Source: Flavobacteriales bacterium UBA7325 (lineage in GTDB: Bacteria; Bacteroidota; Bacteroidia; Flavobacteriales_D; Crocinitomicaceae). From it: a stretch of DNA of 48,626 nucleotides. The stretch is taken from the NCBI GenBank assembly GCA_002471375.1, contig DKPV01000042.1:1-48626 (forward strand), in the 5' to 3' direction. The notes beneath the pieces were generated by a model. That model had not been told where the DNA came from, searched no databases, and saw only the letters and a list, made by a program, of their open reading frames with translations. The translations under genes were made by a program, and so were the position numbers. Below, piece after piece: positions 25,426 through 32,579 of this stretch; position 1 is the first letter of the stretch, and each line of letters begins with the position of its first letter.

Positions 25426-25550
25426 ATCAGCGCCTTGAATGTTCATTCACGGCATGCTTTATGCAGCTTATCTCGAAAGGCGTTAAAAAATATCTAACAA
25501 CCATCAAAAAGGATCGTTCTATTCAAAGATTCCTTAACTTGGTATAGTCT

Positions 25551-28070
25551 ATGAAATTTATTGCAATACTTACAGTTTTACTAATGTCAACAATTACCTA
25601 TAGTCAATCAGAAAACGTTGAGTCCAACATACTTACGTGGTCATTTTTACATCCACTCAAAAAAAAATGGTTGGATCTTGGAGAAAAAGGCTCTGTGCAA
25701 GAAGCGCTGATTGAGTCTGGTCACTTACCGGATCCATTCTATGGGACAAATGAGAATAAGTTTGGATGGCTAGAAGAGCATGTTTGGGAGTTTAAATCAA
25801 TATTCTTCTTGACAGAAGAGCAGTTGACTAAGGAATATTTAGAGTTGGAATTTCCATCTATTGATACGTATGGTAAAGTCTACGTAAACGATCAGCTTCT
25901 TATGGAGTCGGGGAATGCGTTTATCCCACACCGCGCGCAAGCGAAAAAGCTTTTGAAGAGCGGAATGAATGAAGTTCATGTTTATATCACGCCGCCTGTA
26001 ATTTATCACAAGAATTCATACAAGAAGATGGGGTATCAATTGCCCGCTCCTAATGATGTTCATGAAATCGCGATAGCGCCACTAACACGCAAGCCACAGT
26101 ATCAGTTTGGTTGGGATTGGGCGTTAAGAATGAATACGATTGGCTTCAACAAAGCTGTGAGTCTTTATTCTTATGACAATAATAGAATCGTTAATTCATC
26201 GCTAAATACTAAAAGTTTAGGAGAAGGTAATGTTGCGTATTTAGATTTAACGGTTCAGTTTGCTGTCGCTTCCAATCAGGATATCCTCTGGAAAAGTAAA
26301 ATATTTGGTGATGCTACCGTTTCTCTATCAAACGGAACGGGTGTTAGAAGTGAGAAGATTGAGGATCCCGAGTTGTGGTGGCCACGCGGTCAGGGAGAAG
26401 CTCATTTATATGAAGAAGAGTGGGAGTTTGAATATGCAGAGATTGCGGTAGACTCGAAATCTTTTAAATTCGGCGTGAAGACTTCTGAACTAGTACGCGA
26501 GAAAGACCAGTGGGGTACAAGCTACTTTTTCAAGATTAACGGAAGAACAATCTTTTGTAAAGGTGGTGACTACATTCCTCAGGACATATTCCCGGCAAGA
26601 GTGACGGATGAATCCATAGTTGATTTGGTTGAAACAATGGCGGAAACGAACTTTAATATGGTTCGAGTATGGGGAGGCGGATACTATCCAGATGATATTT
26701 TCTTCGAGACTTGTGATGAATTAGGTCTGATGGTATGGCAGGATTTAATGTTCGCTTGCGCTATGTATCCAGGAGACAAGGCCTTTATAGAAAATATTAG
26801 AGAAGAATTTGAATATCAAGTACCACGAATTGCTGCGCATGCAAGTGTAGTTCAGTTTAATGGAAACAATGAGGTGGAAGTAGCTTGGGGAAACTGGGGA
26901 TTCCAAATCAAGTATGGCCTTTATGGTAAGAGTGCGAAAGAAATTGAAGCGTCCTATGATAAGATATTCAAGGAGACAGCGCCTCAGGTAGTATCTGCTT
27001 GGACGAGCATTCCTTACATCCATACGTCGCCGTTAAGTAATTGGGGTAAAATGGAGTACTATGATCACGGTTCTCAACATTACTGGGGAGTTTGGCATGG
27101 TAAAGACCCGATGGAGGATTTTGGTAAGAAAATTGGACGATTCAACGCTGAGTATGGATTCCAAAGCTTTCCGGAATATCGAACAATTAATACCTTTTCA
27201 GAGGAGAAGGATTGGGATCTCGCTTCTGAAGTGATGAAGCATCACCAGAAAAGCTATGTCGGTAACGATATGATCCTCAAGCATGCAAAGAAGCTCTATG
27301 GCAAACCTGTTGATTTTGAAGAGTTTATTTATTTCTCTCAACTAACTCAAGCAAAAGCAGTAAGTATGGCTGTTGCTGGTCATCGAATCGATTTTCCAAG
27401 GTGTGGAGGAACTTTGTACTGGCAAGTAAATGATTGCTGGCCAGCGCCAACTTGGTCAAGTATTGATTACTTCGGTAATTGGAAGGCTCTTCAATATCAA
27501 ATGCGAGAGGACTTCGATGGAGTGACCGTATTGGCTAAATACAATGATTTGCAGGACATTGATTATTATATAGCATCCGATGCCCCTGATTCGTTTCAGT
27601 GTGAAATTGTTTGTGAAATTTTCGATTTAGAAGGGAAGCAAATTTCTAAACTGGACCTTTCAACAACTGTTAATGGTCATGAGTCCAAGCAATTAGATCT
27701 TGGCGTTTTAAAAGGAGAATTAGCATCAACAAATTGCGTGCTGATAATATCGTTCAATGATCATTATGGAAAAAGATCACAGAGAGTTTTTGAGCACTTG
27801 CCAGTTGAACGGTCAAGGCCGACGCAGGACGAAGTGAATATTTCTTTCATGGATGGCGCAGAGACGCATGGCGATAATATGGTTATGCTGATTGTTGAAA
27901 ATACTTCTTTTGTGAAGGACCTATGGATTAGCTCAGAGAGGTACAGCGTTCATTTTGATAAGAACTTTGTAAGCTTTCTCCCAGGAGCACATCGAGTATT
28001 GATAAAATTCAATGAACCAGTTAAGTTTAGTGATCTTAGAGTGGAAGACTTTAAGCTAAAGTGGTTGTAA
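25551..28070 (+). CDS. Beta-mannosidase (glycoside hydrolase family 2)
   Basis: It removes non-reducing beta-linked mannose, for example the Man-beta-1,4-GlcNAc core of N-glycans or mannan oligosaccharides. The 839-residue protein has a signal peptide (FIAILTVLLMSTITYS). GH2 features are WDWALRMNTIG, RVWGGGYYPDDIFFETCDELGLMVWQDLMFACAMYP, general acid/base Glu441 in QFNGNNEVEVAW, and nucleophile Glu534 in RFNAEYGFQS. LYWQVNDCWPAPTWSSIDYFGNWKAL is typical of the beta-mannosidase subgroup. It starts 125 bases after the glycosylasparaginase gene; that gap shows no clear promoter or terminator, so cotranscription is possible. Confidence 0.94.
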   Translation: MKFIAILTVLLMSTITYSQSENVESNILTWSFLHPLKKKWLDLGEKGSVQEALIESGHLPDPFYGTNENKFGWLEEHVWEFKSIFFLTEEQLTKEYLELEFPSIDTYGKVYVNDQLLMESGNAFIPHRAQAKKLLKSGMNEVHVYITPPVIYHKNSYKKMGYQLPAPNDVHEIAIAPLTRKPQYQFGWDWALRMNTIGFNKAVSLYSYDNNRIVNSSLNTKSLGEGNVAYLDLTVQFAVASNQDILWKSKIFGDATVSLSNGTGVRSEKIEDPELWWPRGQGEAHLYEEEWEFEYAEIAVDSKSFKFGVKTSELVREKDQWGTSYFFKINGRTIFCKGGDYIPQDIFPARVTDESIVDLVETMAETNFNMVRVWGGGYYPDDIFFETCDELGLMVWQDLMFACAMYPGDKAFIENIREEFEYQVPRIAAHASVVQFNGNNEVEVAWGNWGFQIKYGLYGKSAKEIEASYDKIFKETAPQVVSAWTSIPYIHTSPLSNWGKMEYYDHGSQHYWGVWHGKDPMEDFGKKIGRFNAEYGFQSFPEYRTINTFSEEKDWDLASEVMKHHQKSYVGNDMILKHAKKLYGKPVDFEEFIYFSQLTQAKAVSMAVAGHRIDFPRCGGTLYWQVNDCWPAPTWSSIDYFGNWKALQYQMREDFDGVTVLAKYNDLQDIDYYIASDAPDSFQCEIVCEIFDLEGKQISKLDLSTTVNGHESKQLDLGVLKGELASTNCVLIISFNDHYGKRSQRVFEHLPVERSRPTQDEVNISFMDGAETHGDNMVMLIVENTSFVKDLWISSERYSVHFDKNFVSFLPGAHRVLIKFNEPVKFSDLRVEDFKLKWL

Positions 28071-28112
28071 GAGATTCTTCGAATCGAAAAGTACAAGTGA
28101 AATTATTGGAAC

Positions 28113-28141
28113 AAAAAAAAGCCTATCGAACGATAGGCTTT
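28113..28141 (-). terminator. Rho-independent terminator after the cold shock gene
   Basis: Read on the minus strand, arms AAAGCCTATC and GATAGGCTTT close over a four-base loop and lead into eight T (28113-28120 on the plus strand). It lies 27 bases beyond the cold shock gene stop. On the plus strand, after the beta-mannosidase gene, the T run is only three bases. Confidence 0.8.
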
Positions 28142-28167
28142 CCAGTATTAAAAAATATGTGCTACGA

Positions 28168-28359
28168 TTAAACTACTTTAACGTTAACAGCGTTCAATCC
28201 TTTTCTACCTTCTTCTAATTCAAATTCTACATCGTCACCTTCACGAATTTCATCGATCAAACCAGACACATGTACGAAGTGTTCTTTTCCAGACTCATCT
28301 TCGCTGATGAAACCAAAACCTTTTGTTTCATTGAAGAATTTTACTTTTCCTTTACTCAT
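28168..28359 (-). CDS. Cold shock domain protein (CspA family)
   Basis: This is a single cold shock domain of 63 residues acting as an RNA chaperone. RNP1 is KGFGFISE, with KVKFFNETKGFGFI at the N-terminus, and RNP2 is EHFVHVSGL. The C-terminus GRKGLNAVNVKVV is typical of Bacteroidota CSPs. It is monocistronic, with a -7 box upstream and a terminator downstream. Confidence 0.96.
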   Translation of the reverse strand: MSKGKVKFFNETKGFGFISEDESGKEHFVHVSGLIDEIREGDDVEFELEEGRKGLNAVNVKVV

Positions 28360-28382
28360 TGTATTGTTTTTAATAATTGATG

Positions 28383-28390
28383 CAAATATA
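28383..28390 (-). promoter_or_regulatory. -7 element of the cold shock gene
   Basis: On the minus strand this is TATATTTG. It leaves a 5' leader of about 20 bases before the ATG at 28359. No TTTG occurs at the usual -33 distance. Confidence 0.45.
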
Positions 28391-28496
28391 GCATAAGATT
28401 TTGTGATACACGGAAGAAAACATCGCTTTTACTTAAAAAAAATAAAAATTAGAGCCTTTATTTTCAGTTATTTAGATAATATTGCCCGAGATAGGC

Positions 28497-29924
28497 TTAC
28501 CAATTGGGTCGTTCTCGCAGCATAATATTGTACCGCATAGTGGGAAAACTAGATTTCGCTTGGTAAAAGATAAACTCAACACTATCAGTACTTATACGTC
28601 TGAAATTCCCCCCCATATGCTCATTTTCATAGCGGTTAGAGTAGTCATTTGTGAATATTGGATTATTTCCAGATTGGATAAAACTTTTGCCTTCATCGAT
28701 AGACATAAAAAGACCAAGTTGTGCATCGCTTACATTTCCTGATCGACCCATGTTTTCGTCTCCAGTTATATATCTGCTCCAAAAACCGTTGTTGAATTCT
28801 TTAACGCCTGCGCACATTAAAAGAATAGTATCTCCCTTAATTTTGATGTAATTGGGCTCAGTAGTACCGGGAGAACTTCTCCATCCTGTGTGTTGATTAA
28901 TCACGGGATTATGCTTTGCATTCGTCCAACAATAGAGATTTGGCGAGGTAGCCATTCCAATACGCTCTCTGCCTTGAGCATCCATGCCATCGTAAAACAT
29001 TATATACCCATCTTTGTAGTCTTCTATTTTTCCGTAGAACACCGCTTGAGAATTCCATGCTCTTCTTTTCCCTGGAGAGAGTATTGCGTCTGGAGAAATC
29101 CGGTAGGGTCCGAGAATGGTTTTACTTGAAATGGCAATTCCTATATGACGGTACCCATTCTTGTCAAATCCATCCATTATTAGGTGCCATTTCCCACATT
29201 TGAATTCGACATCAGAAACGATTGCAGATTGTTCTACCTGACCAGATTTATCAAGACCAGCCCATGAAATTGTTTTAAAATCTTCAGAAGTGAACAGCGG
29301 CTCACCATTATTTGCAGCTTCCCAGTTAAGGAGGTCAGAAGACATTGCAGCATAAACTTGCACGCTTGACGTGTCTACTTCATTGACAAACATGACCCAC
29401 TTATTTAACTCAGGATCAAATTCTATAGCCCCAAAGGCAACACTCGATCCCGCAAAGCTTGGCCACATTTTAGTATCGAGGATAGGTCGGACACGCTCAT
29501 TTTTAAAGCTAGATGGATTTCTGTTCCAGAAGACAACTCGTTGCCCTTTTTTTGGAAATCCTGAACCACGGGTAATTCTTCCTAATGAAATAGTGCCATC
29601 TGAAAGGTCGATTTCTCTTATCAATCGGATGTTTTCAACACCAGCGTCGTAGTATGCTTTATCCTTACCCCAGCCAATTGTCCAATTATAGATGTTATTC
29701 GAGTTCAGATGAAAGTTATTCGGTAGTTCCAGTTCTATCGTCGAATCATTCTTGTTAATCTCACGGACCATTAAATAAGTTCCTTCAATAGAATTGTCCT
29801 GCTCTTGGTTTAGAATCATCGTTGGTTCGGACAAAAAGAATTCAATATCCTTTTGCACAATGCTTTCTGAGCAAGCTGATAGGAGCGCAATTATTCCAAG
29901 AATAGCTAGAATTAATCTCATCAT
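28497..29924 (-). CDS. Lipoprotein with five-bladed beta-propeller glycosidase-like fold
   Basis: The 475-residue protein has a lipoprotein signal (LILAILGIIALLSAC; Cys at about residue 18). The later part has repeated blades like those of GH43/GH32/GH117/GH130-type proteins: WVMFVNEVD with YAAMSSDLLNWEAANNGEPLF, GYIMFYDGMDAQGRERIGMATSPNLYCWTNAKHNPV, AWNSQAVFYG and SPGTTEPNYIKIKGDTILLM. These blades are typical of glycan-acting enzymes or sugar-binding proteins, but I cannot pick out a certain catalytic acid set, so family and activity stay open. It is predicted to be anchored in the outer or inner membrane. It is near the beta-mannosidase gene but on the other strand. Confidence 0.75.
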   Translation of the reverse strand: MMRLILAILGIIALLSACSESIVQKDIEFFLSEPTMILNQEQDNSIEGTYLMVREINKNDSTIELELPNNFHLNSNNIYNWTIGWGKDKAYYDAGVENIRLIREIDLSDGTISLGRITRGSGFPKKGQRVVFWNRNPSSFKNERVRPILDTKMWPSFAGSSVAFGAIEFDPELNKWVMFVNEVDTSSVQVYAAMSSDLLNWEAANNGEPLFTSEDFKTISWAGLDKSGQVEQSAIVSDVEFKCGKWHLIMDGFDKNGYRHIGIAISSKTILGPYRISPDAILSPGKRRAWNSQAVFYGKIEDYKDGYIMFYDGMDAQGRERIGMATSPNLYCWTNAKHNPVINQHTGWRSSPGTTEPNYIKIKGDTILLMCAGVKEFNNGFWSRYITGDENMGRSGNVSDAQLGLFMSIDEGKSFIQSGNNPIFTNDYSNRYENEHMGGNFRRISTDSVEFIFYQAKSSFPTMRYNIMLRERPNW

Positions 29925-30018
29925 TAATAGTTAACTTTACTAAAATAAAGGAATGATTTCAATTGGAGTAGAATTAGAAGACTAAATAGTGTGATTAGAA
30001 CTATTAATGTTGATTAAA

Positions 30019-30053
30019 TAAAAAGAGATCATCCATTTGAATGATCTCTTTTT
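30019..30053 (-). terminator. Rho-independent terminator after tRNA-Met
   Basis: AAAAAGAGATCAT and ATGATCTCTTTTT are perfectly complementary over 13 bases, with loop CCATTTGA, six bases downstream of the tRNA on the minus strand. The arms end in T runs in both directions, so it may also protect against opposing transcription. Confidence 0.8.
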
Positions 30054-30058
30054 CAGTG

Positions 30059-30132
30059 TAGCGAGAGGGAGATTTGAACTCCCGACCTCGGGGTTATGAA
30101 TCCCGCGCTCTAACCAACTGAGCTACCTCGCC
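30059..30132 (-). tRNA. tRNA-Met (CAT anticodon), elongator type
   Basis: The 74-base RNA starts GGCGAGGTAGCTCAGTTGG, has D-stem arms GCTC/GAGC, anticodon loop TTCATAA with anticodon CAT, T arm GGGAG-TTCAAAT-CTCCC and discriminator A. The acceptor 1-7/66-72 pairs with G-U at the first and last positions. The pair below the anticodon loop is an A/C mismatch. No CCA is encoded. The first pair is G1-U72, not the unpaired first position of initiator tRNAs, which favours elongator Met; a tRNA-Ile2 with modified CAT is less likely from the body sequence. Confidence 0.93.
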
Positions 30133-30136
30133 ATTT

Positions 30137-30158
30137 CGCAAATAGAAAGTTATTTGCG
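30137..30158 (-). repeat. Inverted repeat forming the 5' leader of pre-tRNA-Met
   Basis: The arms CGCAAATA and TATTTGCG are perfect over eight bases with a six-base loop. The hairpin would start almost at the predicted transcription start and end four bases before the tRNA. It may protect the leader or present the RNase P site; that role is inference. Confidence 0.55.
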
Positions 30159-30162
30159 GGTG

Positions 30163-30193
30163 CAAATATAAAAGGAATTTTAGTTTCAACAAA
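30163..30193 (-). promoter_or_regulatory. tRNA-Met promoter
   Basis: On the minus strand TTTG (30190-30193) is followed after exactly 19 bases by TATATTTG (30163-30170), a textbook Bacteroidota promoter. Transcription would begin around 30157, at the edge of an inverted repeat (CGCAAATA/TATTTGCG, 30137-30158) that forms the pre-tRNA leader. Confidence 0.8.
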
Positions 30194-30210
30194 CCTTTAA
30201 TGGAGTTTGT

Positions 30211-31923
30211 CTAAGACATTTTTTCTAATTCGTTTTGGATGAAATCTGCTAACTTCTTGATATGACCTTCACTAAAGTTAAATTCTATGCCAGCAGTACT
30301 ATAAATTTCTGGAATTGTCTTTGTGTATGCTAATTTTAGTGCTGCTTTATATTTGGAGATGGCACTCTGCTTGTCTTCCAAGCTGTTTTTCCAAACCCCT
30401 AATGCTCCCAATTGGGCAATTCCATATTCGATATAATAAAATGGAACTTCAAAAATGTGCAATTGACGTTGCCATGCGTTCGATTTAATATCTTCAAATC
30501 CAGAATAATCTACCAGACCTGTGCCGTATTCAGAAGAAAGAGAATTCCATTTTTCTTTTCTTTCTTCAACAGAATGTGTATGATTCACATAGAGCCAATG
30601 TTGAAATTCATCAACTTGCGCAATCCATGGGAGTAAGCTGAGAGTTGTCTCTAGTTGCTCACGCTTAGATCGTTTGAAGTCCTCTTCATTTGTGTAGAAT
30701 TTATCCCATTCTTCCATAGAAAGTAATTCCATAGACATCGATGCAAGCTCCGCTACCTCAGATGGAAGACTTTTAAAACCAGTAAGTTCTAGGTCACGAC
30801 TCAAAAAGGAATGAATAGCATGACCACCTTCGTGAACCATTGTCACGAGATCTCTCTGTGATCCTACAGCGTTCATGAAGATGAATGGAACACCAATCTC
30901 ATAGAGTGGGTAGTTATACCCACCAGGCGATTTACCCGGCTTTGATTCGAGGTCAAGATGCTTCATTTTACTCATTGTCGCCAAGCAATCAGAGAAATAG
31001 GGATCGATGTTATCGAACATTTTTATTGTTCCGGATAGAAGTTCGCTTCCTTCCTTAAAAGGCTTTAAAGGTTCTCTTCCTTCTGGATCAACGTCAAGGT
31101 CCCAAGGTTTGAAAGCTTCTTTCCCAAGCTTTGAAAGTTTCTTTTGCTGAAAGCCCTTTACTATTGGCACGATTACGTTCTTAACAGACTGATGGAAATT
31201 CTCACAATCTTTAACGGAATAGTCAAATCGGCCCATAGCAGCCATTTTGTAATCTCTATAGTTTGCAAATTCCGCGTTCAACGCTACTTGGTGGCGTTTT
31301 TTAATGAGAACAGCGAAGAGGTTGTCAAATGCATTGAAATCTTTCCGTCGTCGAGTTGCTATTTTTTCATATACCTCTTGACGAACGCTTTCATCTGTAT
31401 CTTTCAAAAACAGTGCGGCTTTCTGCATTGTATGAGTTTCCCCTTTGTAATCAATACTTTGAGCGGCAGATAACGCTCCAAACTTTTGACTCTCTTCAGC
31501 TAGTTCAGCTTGAATTTTTACGTTCTCCTCTCGATAGAGCTCCAATGCTTTACGGACGCTTCTAAAGAGAATGAAAAAATTACTATTCGATTCAAGGTCC
31601 TTCGTAAATTCGCTCTCGACCAATTTTTTGTTTAATTGATCTTCAAAAGGAGCCAATTTTGGTTGAATCTCAGAAACGAAGAAAGTGTAAGACTTGCTTA
31701 AATCTTCATCTCTAGTATCAATTGTCATCTTAATGTATCTCCAGGCCGCATCCTCTTCAAGAATAGCCTCTAACTCACTTTGATCTTTTAACCATTGCAT
31801 AAAGTCCTCTGCAGTGGTGAGATCACGATTCACAAGATTTTCGTAATAACCCTCGATTGCTTCCCATGAATCTATGGATAGGTTTGCATCTACGAACTTG
31901 CGTTCTGGACGAACTATTTTCAT
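30211..31923 (-). CDS. M3 family oligoendopeptidase (PepF-like)
   Basis: This is a zinc metallopeptidase that cleaves oligopeptides in the cytosol. Its 570 residues have no signal peptide. The catalytic HExxH is His364-Glu365-Gly-Gly-His368 in VTMVHEGGHAIHSFLS, preceded by PFIFMNAVGSQRD and followed by LPSEVAELASMSMEL with the third zinc ligand Glu. The C-terminal FEVPFYYIEYGIAQLGALGVWKN is typical of M3B. It has a terminator directly upstream, so it must be transcribed from a nearby promoter that I did not identify in the 15 bases left, or by readthrough. Confidence 0.95.
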   Translation of the reverse strand: MKIVRPERKFVDANLSIDSWEAIEGYYENLVNRDLTTAEDFMQWLKDQSELEAILEEDAAWRYIKMTIDTRDEDLSKSYTFFVSEIQPKLAPFEDQLNKKLVESEFTKDLESNSNFFILFRSVRKALELYREENVKIQAELAEESQKFGALSAAQSIDYKGETHTMQKAALFLKDTDESVRQEVYEKIATRRRKDFNAFDNLFAVLIKKRHQVALNAEFANYRDYKMAAMGRFDYSVKDCENFHQSVKNVIVPIVKGFQQKKLSKLGKEAFKPWDLDVDPEGREPLKPFKEGSELLSGTIKMFDNIDPYFSDCLATMSKMKHLDLESKPGKSPGGYNYPLYEIGVPFIFMNAVGSQRDLVTMVHEGGHAIHSFLSRDLELTGFKSLPSEVAELASMSMELLSMEEWDKFYTNEEDFKRSKREQLETTLSLLPWIAQVDEFQHWLYVNHTHSVEERKEKWNSLSSEYGTGLVDYSGFEDIKSNAWQRQLHIFEVPFYYIEYGIAQLGALGVWKNSLEDKQSAISKYKAALKLAYTKTIPEIYSTAGIEFNFSEGHIKKLADFIQNELEKMS

Positions 31924-31937
31924 AAAGAGATTGAATT

Positions 31938-31973
31938 AAAAAATCCCGTTCTGAACTAATTCAGAACGGGATT
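31938..31973 (-). terminator. Rho-independent terminator after the DUF5606 gene
   Basis: The arms AATCCCGTTCTGAA and TTCAGAACGGGATT pair over 14 bases around a four-base loop and are followed on the minus strand by a T run. It lies five bases after the DUF5606 stop and only 15 bases before the M3 peptidase ATG. Confidence 0.8.
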
Positions 31974-31977
31974 ACTG

Positions 31978-32532
31978 TTATTTTTTTGCTGACTTTGCTG
32001 CTGTCTTCTTAGCGGCAGGCTTTTTCTTCGCAGCCTCGGTAGTTTTCTTCGGAGCTACTTTTTTAGCTGCTGCCTTCTTTGGCTTTTCTTCTTTTGGAGA
32101 ATCTTCTGCTTTGTTTTTGTTAGCTGCTGGTTTTTTCTTTTCTTCTTCAGCAGGCTTAAGATCACCTGATTTCAAAAGCATGTTGTACCATTGAATCAAC
32201 TTTTTAATGTCAGAAGGATAAACTCTATCTTCATCATAATCTGGAATGATCTCCAAAATGAATTCTTGCAACACGGTAGCATCCTCCTTGTGAGAAGGAG
32301 CAGCCTTTCCATCTTGCTTGTCGTAAATTTTAGCAAATATTTCACCAATAGGAGTATCACCTTCATAAGTATAGATGCTAATATCGTCTAAAGCTGAGAT
32401 ACGATCCGATGTATAAGCAGGGAATCTTTTCTTTTCAGTCAATGACTCAACGATTATACTATTTTTTCCTTGAGCGATTACTCTGTACAAGCCTGGTCGG
32501 CCTGAAATTGAAATGATACCTGATAAATCCAT
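31978..32532 (-). CDS. DUF5606 domain protein with Lys/Ala/Pro-rich histone-like tail
   Basis: The 184-residue protein starts with LSGIISISGRPGLYRVIAQGKNSIIVESLTEKKRFPAY, the DUF5606 opening, with a compact domain to about residue 118. From there to the end it is almost entirely Lys, Ala, Pro and Glu (EEEKKKPAANKN, PKKAAAKKVAPKKTTEAAKKKPAAKK). Tails like this occur in bacterial histone H1-like proteins and suggest nucleic acid binding, which is inference. A -7 box (TATTTTTG, 32552-32559) lies 20 bases upstream of the ATG. Function is unknown. Confidence 0.85.
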   Translation of the reverse strand: MDLSGIISISGRPGLYRVIAQGKNSIIVESLTEKKRFPAYTSDRISALDDISIYTYEGDTPIGEIFAKIYDKQDGKAAPSHKEDATVLQEFILEIIPDYDEDRVYPSDIKKLIQWYNMLLKSGDLKPAEEEKKKPAANKNKAEDSPKEEKPKKAAAKKVAPKKTTEAAKKKPAAKKTAAKSAKK

Positions 32533-32551
32533 GTGTTTCTAATTTGAACCC

Positions 32552-32559
32552 CAAAAATA
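32552..32559 (-). promoter_or_regulatory. -7 element of the DUF5606 gene
   Basis: Minus-strand TATTTTTG matches TAnnTTTG, 19 bases before the ATG. The -33 region has no clear TTTG. Confidence 0.4.
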
Positions 32560-32579
32560 GGAATTCTTTGTACTATCTG

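Noticed and set aside
25426..25550. Terminator between the glycosylasparaginase and beta-mannosidase genes
   Set aside because: CGCCTT and AAGGCG could pair only across a loop of about 40 bases, so a functional terminator is not supported.
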